Shown one piece after another: positions 33,285 through 41,143 of a stretch of DNA of 64,000 nt. The notes under the pieces are model-generated. The model saw nothing but the letters and a program-made list of their open reading frames with translations, was not told the origin of the DNA and made no database searches. A program made the translations under genes and the position numbers. Numbering within the stretch: the stretch's first letter is position 1; every line of letters starts with the position of its first letter. The stretch covers positions 1 through 64,000 of the forward strand of contig CAZLRF010000013.1 in assembly GCA_964561785.1 (NCBI GenBank), read 5' to 3'. This DNA is from DATBSL01 sp964561785. GTDB lineage: Bacteria; Acidobacteriota; Vicinamibacteria; Fen-336.

Positions 33285-33752
33285 CTACAGGACCCCGCGC
33301 TCTCGGAGGCTCACGAAGCGGCCGGACTCGCCGAGGATCAGGTGGTCGAGGACTTCGATGCCGAGGAGCTGGCCGGCAGAGACGAGGCGGCGGGTTAGCG
33401 CGATGTCCTCGGCCGAAGGCTCGGGGTCGCCGCTCGGGTGGTTGTGCGCCAGGAGCAGCGCCGCGGCGCCGGCGAGGATCGCGGGCTTGAAGACTTCGCG
33501 CGGGTGGACGAGCGAGCTTGTCAGGCAACCCACGGAGACGGTGTGCAGGCCGAGGACGCGGTGCCGGATCGTGAGCAGCGCGACGGCGAACACCTCGCGG
33601 TCGGTCTCGCCGATGTACTGGGCCAGGAGCGGCGCGGCCTCGGCGGGGACGCGGAGCTGCGGCCGCTCGGCGAGCTTCACGCCGGGCTCGCGGACCAGGG
33701 CGATCCGGAAGCCGGGGATGCTGTACGGCCGGGTTGGGTTCGGGGACGGCAT
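33285..33752 (-). CDS. radC: RadC-family JAB/MPN protein
   Basis: RadC-type protein with the metal motif AHNHPSGDPEPSAEDIALT (HxHPx8SxxD form) and the preceding VGCLTSSLVHPREVFKPAI. RadC-like genes are common on integrated plasmids and genomic islands; the biochemical role is unresolved. At 155 aa it lacks the N-terminal helix-hairpin-helix of chromosomal RadC, which is usual for mobile-element copies. ATG at 33752 chosen over an upstream GTG. Confidence 0.87.
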   Translation of the reverse strand: MPSPNPTRPYSIPGFRIALVREPGVKLAERPQLRVPAEAAPLLAQYIGETDREVFAVALLTIRHRVLGLHTVSVGCLTSSLVHPREVFKPAILAGAAALLLAHNHPSGDPEPSAEDIALTRRLVSAGQLLGIEVLDHLILGESGRFVSLRERGVL

Positions 33753-33810
33753 GGCGTCACGCAAGAAGGACGGGCGGGGGCGGTCTCTCCCCCCGCCCCC
33801 GCCCCGCCCT

Positions 33811-34113
33811 TCAGGCCGCGGCCTCGACCTTGCGATACTCGCCGAGGATCCACGCCTTCACGGCCTTGATCGCGTCGGCCGTGCCCTCGACGGACCGGAG
33901 GTAATCGAAGTAGCGGCGCTCCGACCCGGCGCCGAACGCGCGCGAGGGGAACGTCACGTAGATCTCGCCGTCGGGGCTCTTCCACAGGCTGAAGCCGACG
34001 AGCTTGGTTCCCGCGAGCGGGCCGTCATCGAAGAGCACTTCGGCCTCGGTGACCAGGCGCTCGGGACCGTTCTCGCGCGCCACGAACTGAACCTGCATTC
34101 CCTTCTTCGCCAT
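33811..34113 (-). CDS. 100-aa conserved mobile-element protein
   Basis: Small acidic protein with the segment GFSLWKSPDGEIYVTFPSRAFGAGSERRYFDYLR (in part), of a kind frequently encoded next to radC on integrated elements. No catalytic motif visible. ATG at 34113 with a GGAG-type site. First gene of the radC operon. Confidence 0.65.
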   Translation of the reverse strand: MAKKGMQVQFVARENGPERLVTEAEVLFDDGPLAGTKLVGFSLWKSPDGEIYVTFPSRAFGAGSERRYFDYLRSVEGTADAIKAVKAWILGEYRKVEAAA

Positions 34114-34432
34114 CGCTCTGTCTCCTCGCGCCGCTTGGGATTTCGCCGGGGCGCTTCGGCTTCGCCGTCTCGGGGTTGGCCCTTTAACGACTTCCTTCGA
34201 CCTCCCCCCCGGCTCGCAGAGCCACCCGGGGGGGAGGAGAAGGACTCAGAGACGACGGCCGAAGGCCCGCCTCATGTCCGTGGCGACGACGGGGACGAGG
34301 CGGGAGCACGCGTGACAGCCGGAGCGAAGCGGAGGGAACCCCGAAGGGCTGGCGCGCGCGCGCAGCGACTCGGCCCCCAAAGGAGCCCAGCGGGCGGCTT
34401 CGAAAGAGACGCAGCCAGGCGAGGATTGGGAC
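34114..34432. other. Gap between radC operon and mer operon
   Basis: No coding region supported here. It holds the C7/G7 hairpin at 34201-34237 and otherwise GC-rich sequence without clear motifs; the mer-type promoter begins at its right end. Confidence 0.6.
34201..34237. terminator. Strong hairpin CCTCCCCCCCGG / CCGGGGGGGAGG
   Basis: 12-bp perfect arms at 34201-34212 and 34226-34237; the loop adds a CTC/GAG pairing. Not followed by a T-run, so a terminator or insulator role between the radC promoter region and the mer operon is only likely. Confidence 0.4.
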
Positions 34433-34463
34433 TTGACCTTGGACTGCGGTCCAGGGTTTATCT
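34433..34463 (+). promoter_or_regulatory. MerR-type promoter with 19-bp spacer and dyad operator
   Basis: -35 TTGACC (34433-34438) and -10 TTATCT (34458-34463) are separated by 19 bp. The spacer contains the dyad TTGGAC-TGC-GGTCCA-type palindrome (GGACTGCGGTCC at 34441-34452). Overlong spacing with a central dyad is the classic target that MerR regulators activate by DNA distortion. It drives merR itself together with merT, so the operon is autoregulated. Confidence 0.8.
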
Positions 34464-34468
34464 TCGAT

Positions 34469-34912
34469 ATGAGGCAGATGAGAGACAGGCTCACGATCGG
34501 CGCCCTGGCGGAGGCTTCCGATGTCTCGCGCGACACGCTGCGCTTCTACGAGCGGAAGCGGCTGCTGCCCGCTCCGCGGCGCACCGCATCCGGCTACCGC
34601 CTTTACAGCGAGGACGACGCGGGCAGGGTGCGCTTCATCCGCCGCGCGCAGGCGATGGGCCTCACGCTCGAGGACATCCAGGAACTGCTCCGGGCCCAGA
34701 CGCTCAAGACCGCGGACCAGTGCCGGAGCGTGGCCGCGCGGCTCCGGGCCCGGGTCAACGCGGTCGACCAGAAGATCGCCGAGCTTCGCTCCTTTCGGGC
34801 CGAGCTGGCGCGCAACCTCCGGCACTGCGAGAAGGCCGGCGCCGAGCCGAGCTGCTGCCCCGTCGTGCTCGACTTGGTCGGCAGCAGCAAGACGGACGAG
34901 GGCAAGCGATGA
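34469..34912 (+). CDS. merR: MerR-family regulator, mercury type
   Basis: 147-aa MerR protein. Winged HTH LTIGALAEASDVSRDTLRFYERKRLL, dimerisation helix, and a C-terminal metal site with three Cys in places matching the Hg site of MerR: DQC at the start of the long helix, RHC, and SCCP. Two in-frame ATGs (34469, 34478); the first would be nearly leaderless given the promoter, the second has a weak GAGG. The stop overlaps merT by ATGA. It represses, and with Hg(II) activates, its own operon. Confidence 0.85.
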   Translation: MRQMRDRLTIGALAEASDVSRDTLRFYERKRLLPAPRRTASGYRLYSEDDAGRVRFIRRAQAMGLTLEDIQELLRAQTLKTADQCRSVAARLRARVNAVDQKIAELRSFRAELARNLRHCEKAGAEPSCCPVVLDLVGSSKTDEGKR

Positions 34913-35247
34913 AGGTAAGGACGGCAACGCTCGCAGGCTCGGTGGTCGGAGGGTTCCTGGCCTCGGTCTGCTGCATCGTGCCGCTCGCCTTTGCGTTCCT
35001 GGGACTCTCTGGCGCGGCTTTCGCGGTCCGTCTCGAGCCGATGCGCCCTTACCTGCTGGTCGTCACCTACGGCCTGCTGGCCGGCGCCTTCTACCTCACC
35101 TACCGACCCGCGAAGGCTGGCTGCGCCGCGAACGGGGCGTGCGCCGTGCCCCAGTCGAGTGCCGCCGCCAAGGTCGTCCTGTGGATCGCGACCGTGGTGG
35201 TCTTGCTGACGACGACGTTCCCGCTCTACTCGCCGTACCTGTTTTGA
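34909..35247 (+). CDS. merT: MerT-like mercuric ion transporter
   Basis: 112-aa membrane protein with three predicted helices. The vicinal pair Cys21-Cys22 in the first helix (ASVCCIVPLAFAFLG) and the cytoplasmic-side pair CAANGAC are the two Hg-relay sites of MerT. ATG at 34909 overlaps merR. It moves Hg(II) inward from a periplasmic carrier; the usual cytoplasmic reductase MerA is not encoded here. Confidence 0.85.
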   Translation: MKVRTATLAGSVVGGFLASVCCIVPLAFAFLGLSGAAFAVRLEPMRPYLLVVTYGLLAGAFYLTYRPAKAGCAANGACAVPQSSAAAKVVLWIATVVVLLTTTFPLYSPYLF

Positions 35248-35257
35248 GGAGGGTCGA

Positions 35258-36184
35258 ATGAGGAGGGCATGCTCGCTTGCCATCGCAGCCCTTGCCGTGG
35301 CCGCGCTCGCCGCCGCGAGCGAGACGGCGAACACGACGCTGAAGATCGAGGGCATGACGTGCGGCGGCTGCGTGCCCGCGGTCAACCTGCAGCTCAAGAG
35401 GACCGAAGGCGTCATCGCGTACGACGTCAGCTTCGAGAAGGGCGAAGCCCTGGTGACCTACGACCCCTCGAAGACGACCCCCGCGCAGATCGCCGAGTCG
35501 GTGACGCGGACGGGTTACGCGGCCCTGGTCAAGGGCCACGATCCCGGAGCTGCCAAGGCGGCTGCCTCGATGACGATGGGGACGCGGGGCGAGGACCCGC
35601 TCGAACGCGTGACCGTCTTCCAGGTCCCGCTGATGTGTCCGGCGGTCAAGGGGCTCGGCTGCGGAGGTAAGGCCCGCCCGTTCATGGCTGACCTGGAGAA
35701 GCATGCGGATGTCGCCGGGGCCTGGCTCAATCACCCTGGCACGTTGCTGGCCGTGGTCTGGAAGCAGCAGCAGAGGCGCTCTCGCGCGACGAGCGTGGTC
35801 GGGGCCCTGTTTCGGTCCAGGGACCTTACCGTGACGCCCCTCGATGGTGCCGCCTCGAACGACGCGCTGCAGGACTTCGCTGCTCGCTCGCGCTGGTACC
35901 GGGGCCAGGACGTCAACCGGCTGAGCGAGCAGGAAGGCCTCGTGTTCTCGGAGCGGATGGCGAAGCGCGTCGAGGGCCAGGTGAAGCTCCCCCCGGCGAG
36001 CGCAGACGCCCTGCGCGCCGACCTCCGGAAGTTCTGCGTCGAGTGGCTCCTCGGCCGAGGTGGGCGGGACACCAAGGTCCTGCTCGACCTAGCCGGAAAG
36101 TACCTCGCCCCGGCTCAGCTCAAGGTGTACGAGAGTGCCCTGGAGAAGGGATTCCAGGCCCTTCCCAACGAGTCGCCGTCCTGA
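35258..36184 (+). CDS. MerP-like HMA domain fused to an unknown C-terminal domain
   Basis: 308 aa. Signal peptide (residues 1-20), then a heavy-metal-associated domain with GMTCGGC (Cys35, Cys38), as in MerP. MerP normally ends near 91 aa; here some 210 more residues follow, starting VFQVPLMCPAVKGLGCGGKARPF with further Cys and AGAWLNHPGTLLAVVW. I do not recognise this domain. The gene lies 10 bp after merT, where merP belongs, so it should be the periplasmic Hg carrier; the extra domain may bind or process the metal (inference). Confidence 0.8.
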   Translation: MRRACSLAIAALAVAALAAASETANTTLKIEGMTCGGCVPAVNLQLKRTEGVIAYDVSFEKGEALVTYDPSKTTPAQIAESVTRTGYAALVKGHDPGAAKAAASMTMGTRGEDPLERVTVFQVPLMCPAVKGLGCGGKARPFMADLEKHADVAGAWLNHPGTLLAVVWKQQQRRSRATSVVGALFRSRDLTVTPLDGAASNDALQDFAARSRWYRGQDVNRLSEQEGLVFSERMAKRVEGQVKLPPASADALRADLRKFCVEWLLGRGGRDTKVLLDLAGKYLAPAQLKVYESALEKGFQALPNESPS

Positions 36185-36197
36185 CATCGGAGCCTCG

Positions 36198-36683
36198 ATG
36201 GAGAGCTGCTGCGCAGCCGCAGGCCCGGCCGAAGTCCCGGACACTCGACGTTGTCCCGATTGTGGAGGCGCGGGAAGGCGCGTCGGAACGATCACGCTGA
36301 AGGCGCTCCTGCGACCGGCGGCCCTCGAGACGCTCTCGAGCGGGGACCATCGTTTCTGCGCCGAGCCTTCGTGCTCGGTCGTGTACTTCGGCGAGGGTCA
36401 GGTCTTCCGACAGGACGACGTGCTCGTGCCGGTGTTCCAGAAGGGTCCAGAAGGCCGCCGCACAGTCTGCTACTGCTTCGACCTCAGCGAGGATGCGGTT
36501 CGCCGCGAAGTCGAGGGGACGGGCGTCTCGGCATCCGCCGAGCGAATCAAGAGCCTAGTTCGGGACGGCCGCTGCGCTTGCGAAGTCCGCAATCCGCAAG
36601 GGAGCTGTTGCCTCGGGAACGTCGCTGCGCTGGTGAAGGCGGCGCAGGCCCTTCGCGCCGGGGCTGGTCCGCACCGCCATTGA
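36198..36683 (+). CDS. CopZ-type iron-sulfur/zinc metallochaperone-like protein
   Basis: 161-aa Cys-rich cytoplasmic protein resembling the N-terminal domain of Archaeoglobus-type CopZ, which binds zinc and a [2Fe-2S] cluster. Seen: CPDCGGAGRRV, ITLKALLR, FCAEPSCSVVYF, VCYCFDLSED, and CACEVRNPQGSCCLGNV. The HMA domain of full CopZ is missing. ATG at 36198; it follows the MerP-like gene by 13 bp and ends the mer-type operon. It may be the cytoplasmic mercury or copper acceptor in place of MerA (inference). Confidence 0.8.
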   Translation: MESCCAAAGPAEVPDTRRCPDCGGAGRRVGTITLKALLRPAALETLSSGDHRFCAEPSCSVVYFGEGQVFRQDDVLVPVFQKGPEGRRTVCYCFDLSEDAVRREVEGTGVSASAERIKSLVRDGRCACEVRNPQGSCCLGNVAALVKAAQALRAGAGPHRH

Positions 36684-36734
36684 GGCGCATCCGAGGGGTT
36701 GCGTTCTTGCCCTCGCTCTACGAATCTGACGGGC

Positions 36735-37250
36735 ATGGAGCGAGCGAACGCCCGGCTCTGGCGCGAGGGGACGCGGTGGGTCATTCAGGTCGAGATCGAT
36801 GGGGCCCACTACACGGAGCGTGAGTACGCGAGCGTCGCGGACGCCTGCCATGCGATCGCCTCGATCCTGCGCCAACGCGGCGAGAGGACAACCGACCTCG
36901 ACGAGGCCGAGTGCGACGCATGCGATGAACCGCTGGACTTGCTGACATGCTCGCAGTGCGGGGCCGACGCGTTCGTGAGGACTTGTGCGCACGGCGGCCC
37001 GCGCCCGGTTCGGGTTGTCCAGGAAGCGCTCTACTGTCTTAGCTGCCGGCCCCGAGCTTGCGTCAGGCGGTCAGGAAGGGCGGCGGAACGGCCGCATGGC
37101 GCCACCTCGGCGTGCTCGCGGCGAGGCGACCCACGGTTGGACTTGCGGAGCCGCGAGGACACCCTCGCTCCGATGACGCCGCGCGATGCGGCCGTGGGGG
37201 AAGGCCCCCTCAGGGGGCCGCGCGGCGGGCGGGCGCGGGGGTGGGCATGA
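36735..37250 (+). CDS. Hypothetical zinc-ribbon protein
   Basis: 171 aa from ATG at 36735. The first 115 residues look real: strands around RWVIQVEIDGAHYTEREYAS, a helix, then two Cys pairs (CDACDEPLDLLTCSQC) and a final CLSC, suggesting zinc binding. The last 50 residues are Arg-rich low-quality sequence, so the true end may have been altered. Role unknown. Confidence 0.55.
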   Translation: MERANARLWREGTRWVIQVEIDGAHYTEREYASVADACHAIASILRQRGERTTDLDEAECDACDEPLDLLTCSQCGADAFVRTCAHGGPRPVRVVQEALYCLSCRPRACVRRSGRAAERPHGATSACSRRGDPRLDLRSREDTLAPMTPRDAAVGEGPLRGPRGGRARGWA

Positions 37251-37275
37251 ACGAACGCCGACGGCACCGGAGCGC

Positions 37276-37872
37276 CTAGGTTGCCCCACGCCGCCGCCCG
37301 GGCCGGCGCCGAGCCGAATACTCCAACTGGCGGTTCACTCCGGTGGTCGAGAGCCGGAAGCTCACGAGCACTTCTGTGACGCCATAGGTGGTCGCGATCT
37401 CGTGCGTCGCGAGGCCGCGCCGACGGCAAAGCACGAGCGCCTCGCGGGGTAACAGCAGCACCCAGGCGAGCCAGTTCGCTTCATCCTCCTGCTTCTGGTT
37501 GAAGCTCCGCATGGCCATTTGGCCATCGCCCGACAGAATCAAGGTGCCGGGCTCGTGGTCGAGCACGAGGTGAGCCAGTTCGTGTGCTATGTCGCTGGCT
37601 TGCCGTCCATCCGACTTGCGTGGGTTGTAGATGACCAGAGGCCGCCCGCTGTCGGCTATGGTCACCGCAGACCAGCCCCAGGGGTCGTGGACAAGAAGCT
37701 GATCGACCACATTTCGCGGAAGGCCAGGAATATGTTTCGGAGTTAGCAGCTCCACACCGAGGTACGCCGCGAGCTTCGCTGGAAGCAGCGCCTCAGTGGG
37801 GGTCAGGCCCAACTCTCCGCGGATCATTCGTGCAGTACGTTCGGCCCAAGCCTTGAATCCGCGATCAAGCAT
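37276..37872 (-). CDS. ImmA/IrrE-type metallopeptidase (Bil-side pair)
   Basis: 198-aa peptidase with HELAH at 97-101 (SDIAHELAHLVLDH) and a downstream Glu in QEDEANWLAWVLLLPREAL, the full IrrE/ImmA metal site. A C-terminal HTH-like GLATHEIATTYGVTEVLVSFRL is typical of these proteins. Its start overlaps the XRE gene by 8 bp. It likely cleaves that repressor to switch on the divergent Bil-like operon. Confidence 0.87.
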   Translation of the reverse strand: MLDRGFKAWAERTARMIRGELGLTPTEALLPAKLAAYLGVELLTPKHIPGLPRNVVDQLLVHDPWGWSAVTIADSGRPLVIYNPRKSDGRQASDIAHELAHLVLDHEPGTLILSGDGQMAMRSFNQKQEDEANWLAWVLLLPREALVLCRRRGLATHEIATTYGVTEVLVSFRLSTTGVNRQLEYSARRRPGRRRGAT

Positions 37873-38227
37873 TGTCGTCGGTCGGCGTCTCCTTGGGACT
37901 CGGCTGTCTCTGTGACGCGAAGAGGATCATCTGGGCCAGGGCGTTGACCGTCGCCGGCTTCGGAGCCTGGTCTGCTCTAAGGTGCGCGGACACGGCCAGC
38001 GGAGCCTCCTGACGTCTGGCGTTTTCGAAGCCTAGGAAGCTGCCCGGTTCAACTCCCAGCCAATGGCACAGCTTCCCGAAGGTACCGACGTCTGGAATCC
38101 GACCGTTCTCGACTCGCATCAGCGTGGCCGGGCCGATGCCGATCTCCTGCGCGACGTCGCGAAGCTTCCTCTCGCCTCTGCGCTCCTTGACCATGGGTCC
38201 GAGCGTCGCCAGAGTTCGTCGTGCCAT
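37865..38227 (-). CDS. XRE-family HTH repressor (Bil-side pair)
   Basis: 120-aa regulator with HTH LRDVAQEIGIGPATLMRVENGR near residues 22-43. It is encoded divergently from the Bil-like operon with 106 bp between starts. Two GAAACCGG repeats in that gap overlap the forward promoter, consistent with repression by this protein. Confidence 0.83.
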   Translation of the reverse strand: MARRTLATLGPMVKERRGERKLRDVAQEIGIGPATLMRVENGRIPDVGTFGKLCHWLGVEPGSFLGFENARRQEAPLAVSAHLRADQAPKPATVNALAQMILFASQRQPSPKETPTDDNA

Positions 38228-38244
38228 CCACCCTCCATTCTTGA

Positions 38245-38271
38245 GAAACCGGACTTGACCTGCGAAACCGG
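38245..38271. repeat. Direct repeat GAAACCGG flanking the -35 box
   Basis: GAAACCGG at 38245-38252 and 38264-38271 (19-bp phase), on either side of the TTGACC -35 element. Probable operator of the adjacent XRE repressor. Confidence 0.5.
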
Positions 38272-38283
38272 CCTCCGTATGAT
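38255..38283 (+). promoter_or_regulatory. Sigma70-type promoter of the Bil-like operon
   Basis: TTGACC (38255-38260) and TATGAT (38278-38283) with an optimal 17-bp spacer. It points to the Ubl gene, whose ATG at 38334 is preceded by AGGAGG. Confidence 0.75.
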
Positions 38284-38333
38284 TATAGCGGATCGCAACT
38301 CCACTCGTGAAACAGCGATCCTAGGAGGTCGTT

Positions 38334-38804
38334 ATGGATGTCTCCGTCGACGTTGCCGAAGAGGGCGCCGATGCTGAGGTGCTCTCGTTCCAGGTGTCCG
38401 ATCTCGATTCGGTGGCCGCGCTCGCCGAGCGGGTAGCCGGTCAGCTGGAGTTGGATTCGAGCGAGCTGCTCGAAGCCCTGCAGGAGGAACATGGCTTCAG
38501 CCGCGATGCGTTGGTTTCGCAGCTTCCTTCCCGGATGCTGCGGCTGCGGCGCGCCTGCATCGAGGTTCACTTCGAAGGGGAGGTGGCAACCCATCGCTTC
38601 CCAGTTCGGGCGAAGTGGGCTCGAGTGCACCGGTGGGGGTGCCGACACTTCCATGTGGCAGCCGACGCGTGTGCGAACTTGGAGCTCCGCGACGGCGCGC
38701 CAGACGGAGCTCGACTCAACGAGGCGCTGCCGATCGGCACGTTCCCGGGATGCCGCCCTGTCTGGCTGATCAAGCCTGGCCCTGAGCCGTATGGGCGCCG
38801 CTGA
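38334..38804 (+). CDS. Putative ubiquitin-like protein (BilA-like)
   Basis: 156 aa. The position as first gene before E2, JAB and E1 genes matches BilA of Bil antiphage systems, which has two beta-grasp domains. The C-terminal 75 residues (KWARVHRWGCRHFHVAADA...VWLIKPGP in part) give a beta-grasp-like strand/helix order; the N-terminal 70 could be a second one. The protein ends GPEPYGRR, so removal of two Arg by the JAB protease would expose a C-terminal Gly, as in ubiquitin-like maturation. Identity rests on context and pattern; similarity is too low to be certain by eye. Confidence 0.6.
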   Translation: MDVSVDVAEEGADAEVLSFQVSDLDSVAALAERVAGQLELDSSELLEALQEEHGFSRDALVSQLPSRMLRLRRACIEVHFEGEVATHRFPVRAKWARVHRWGCRHFHVAADACANLELRDGAPDGARLNEALPIGTFPGCRPVWLIKPGPEPYGRR

Positions 38805-39246
38805 CCTGCTCGACCGGGACCTCGGCTCGGCGGGCTTCGGGGCGGGCGTGGACCAGCGGTTCTGGAGCCTCGAGCGTCGCGATGGCCTCACCCTCTACGT
38901 GACCCTGCTCGCGTTCGACGGCACCGAGTACCTGCTCCGGCTTGACTGCAGAGACTACGGCGAGGAGGCCATCGAGGGGCTCTTCGTGGATTCGGAGACG
39001 GACACCTGCGTCGACAAGGCCTGGCCGCGAGGCAACGGAACGTTCTCGCAGTGGATCAAGTTCACGGGGTCCGACCTGTTCGTGTGTTGGGATCAAGACC
39101 GGGGAGGGATCAGACGCCATGCGGAGTGGAGGCCGCTGAAGAAATGGACCCGGACGCCAAACCAGCTGGTCGCGTACCTTACGTTCTTGAGCCGGCTGGT
39201 GCAGCTGCCGGCCTACGGTTACACGGCGAGGAAGCAAGCCGCCTAG
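38791..39246 (+). CDS. Putative E2-like conjugating enzyme (BilB-like)
   Basis: 151 aa, ATG at 38791 overlapping the Ubl gene by 14 bp. A candidate catalytic Cys lies in GSDLFVCWDQDRGG, followed by a Trp-containing segment (HAEWRPLKKWTRTPNQLVAYLTFLSRL) like the C-terminal helix of prokaryotic E2 domains. It takes the place of BilB in Bil operons. Position in the operon is the main evidence. Confidence 0.6.
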   Translation: MGAADLLDRDLGSAGFGAGVDQRFWSLERRDGLTLYVTLLAFDGTEYLLRLDCRDYGEEAIEGLFVDSETDTCVDKAWPRGNGTFSQWIKFTGSDLFVCWDQDRGGIRRHAEWRPLKKWTRTPNQLVAYLTFLSRLVQLPAYGYTARKQAA

Positions 39247-39248
39247 TA

Positions 39249-39707
39249 GTGCCGCGCCGGCTCGCTGTTCGAACTCTGACTCGGCTGTGGCGGGTGGGAG
39301 GCGGTAGGGGTGAAAGCGCTGGGCTACTGCTCGGACGCATCGCACAGCCCGTCTGGGCAGCGACGGCAGCCTTGCTCCACGATGACCTTGGCGAGGATCA
39401 CGGCACCGCCTTCTCGGTTCGTCTTTCGGAGGCGGGAAAGATCCGCTTGTATCAGCATCTGGAGCGAACGGGGCTCCGCGTAGTTGCTCTCGTTCACACC
39501 CACCCTGATTCCTGGGTCGACCTCAGCCCCATCGACGAGGAAAACCAGATCTCCTCGCGGGTTGGGGTGTGGTCGCTGGTGCTTCCCTACTACGGGCATC
39601 CGTCTGGATGGAACCACGGTGACATCGGTGTGCACGTCCGGGCCGAGAAGGGGTGGAAGCGGCTCTCCGCCGCGGAGGCCGCGTCGCGGCTGCTGTTGCA
39701 TGGCTGA
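39249..39707 (+). CDS. JAB/JAMM deubiquitinase-like protease (BilD-like)
   Basis: 152 aa, GTG at 39249, two bases after the E2 stop. A complete JAMM metalloprotease signature: Glu in GESAGLLLGR, then VALVHTHPDSWVDLSPIDEEN (HxHP...SxxD). In Bil systems the JAB enzyme trims the ubiquitin-like precursor and removes it from targets. The longer upstream frame is rejected since it overlaps the E2 gene. Confidence 0.8.
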   Translation: MPRRLAVRTLTRLWRVGGGRGESAGLLLGRIAQPVWAATAALLHDDLGEDHGTAFSVRLSEAGKIRLYQHLERTGLRVVALVHTHPDSWVDLSPIDEENQISSRVGVWSLVLPYYGHPSGWNHGDIGVHVRAEKGWKRLSAAEAASRLLLHG

Positions 39708-39716
39708 AGGAGCGTG

Positions 39717-40976
39717 ATGGAAGCGTACGAGCACAGGATCGTGAACGGCCTATTGAAGGCTGGAGTCACGGCCAGGACGCCCGAGGCCGTCCACGACCTT
39801 CTAGACACCGATGTGGAGATCGTGGTGCCCGAGGAGCGCGGTGGGGTGACCGATCTCTGGCCGTGCGTATGGGCGCTAGCTGCGGTCTGCAGCCGGCAGT
39901 TCCAAGGCAGTGTCATGGTCCGCGCAGGCATCAGCGAGGCCTTGCCGTCGCCGGCGCGCCTGAGCTCTCGTTGTGTTTTTGACGGCGCCGCACGCCGCGA
40001 CGAAGGGCGGCCTCTCCTCACCATCGGCGTGGGTGCGCCCTCCGGGCGTGGGGACCTGTGGGGCGACGCGCGCGGCGACAACTTCGCCTTCGGCGAAGCC
40101 TGTCCAAGCTCGGGCACCGCGCACCCGATCGGGGCGTTCGCCTTGGCGGGGTATCTCGGCTTTGCGGCACTTGCGGTGCGAGCTGGCATCCCGCCTTTTC
40201 GTGAAGACCTGGCGGTGAAGTGCCTGACGATTGGGGTTGAGAACGGCGTCGGGTTTCCGAGCGACGGGCTGGCGATGTGTGGTCTGGGCCAGCTCGGGCA
40301 AGCCTATCTGGCTCAGCTCTACTTCCTCCAGCCGCGTCATCTCCCTGGCCCGGTCCGACTAGTACTGCTGGACAAGGACCCGTTCGGCCCAGAAAACGGG
40401 GCGACTCAGATTCTTCTGGACGATGATTCGCAGATTGGATTCTCGAAAGCACTCTCGCTGGCGGAGAAGGCGAGGGGCTACGGGTGGGACGTCGCAGCGC
40501 GCGCGGACGAGTTCACGTGGGACACGAAGCGTCGCATCGGAGATCCCGGACTCACCATGCTCGGCTTCGACAACATGGACGCCAGGCGCATGGCGTTGTC
40601 CGCAGGGTATGACTGGATCGTTGATGCCGGGCTGCGTGACTCCTTCACCGAGCCGCTCGTGACCTGGCACTCCTTGCCGGGAGGGCGAGGCTTCTTGGAC
40701 CTCTTCCCGAGGTCGTCCATGAGGCGCGAAGAACCCGGCAGCCTCTCAGGTGACTTCTTCGAGCGGCTTCGCAAGACGCCCGGAGGATGCGGCTGGCTCA
40801 CGTTCGCAGGAGTGACAGCGTCCGCACCGAGTCTGGGGCTAGTGGCGGCCGCCTTCGCCTGGTCCGAGGTGCTCGTCCGCTTGGCAGGCGGCCAGCTACC
40901 CCGGCGTGGGATCGCTAGGCTGTGGAGTCCACTCCTGCCCTACGAGCGAACCGTGCTCGCGGTGCCCAGATCCTGA
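39717..40976 (+). CDS. ThiF/E1-like activating enzyme (BilC-like)
   Basis: 419 aa, ATG at 39717 with AAGGAG upstream. The Rossmann nucleotide loop is LAMCGLGQLGQAYLAQL, followed by VLLDKDPFGPENGATQ and a Lys in IGFSKALSLAE, matching E1 adenylation domains. A candidate thioester Cys lies in PGGCGWLTFAGVTASAPSLG. The N-terminal 180 residues appear to form a second, inactive lobe, as in BilC. It is fourth in the operon, whereas in described Bil operons the E1 precedes the JAB gene. Confidence 0.78.
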   Translation: MEAYEHRIVNGLLKAGVTARTPEAVHDLLDTDVEIVVPEERGGVTDLWPCVWALAAVCSRQFQGSVMVRAGISEALPSPARLSSRCVFDGAARRDEGRPLLTIGVGAPSGRGDLWGDARGDNFAFGEACPSSGTAHPIGAFALAGYLGFAALAVRAGIPPFREDLAVKCLTIGVENGVGFPSDGLAMCGLGQLGQAYLAQLYFLQPRHLPGPVRLVLLDKDPFGPENGATQILLDDDSQIGFSKALSLAEKARGYGWDVAARADEFTWDTKRRIGDPGLTMLGFDNMDARRMALSAGYDWIVDAGLRDSFTEPLVTWHSLPGGRGFLDLFPRSSMRREEPGSLSGDFFERLRKTPGGCGWLTFAGVTASAPSLGLVAAAFAWSEVLVRLAGGQLPRRGIARLWSPLLPYERTVLAVPRS

Positions 40977-41143
40977 CTCGCCGCCGCCCTCTCAAGCGTG
41001 AAGTGGCAGGTCGCACCCTCTCAGCTGCAAGACACACCGCTGATGCCTGGGCCTTCGGTGTCTAGGACTTACCTTCGAGGCCTCCACTGTCCTGATTGGC
41101 CGCGGTCTTGCTGTTACGTGGTGCGTACGGCAGGAGGTGGCTC

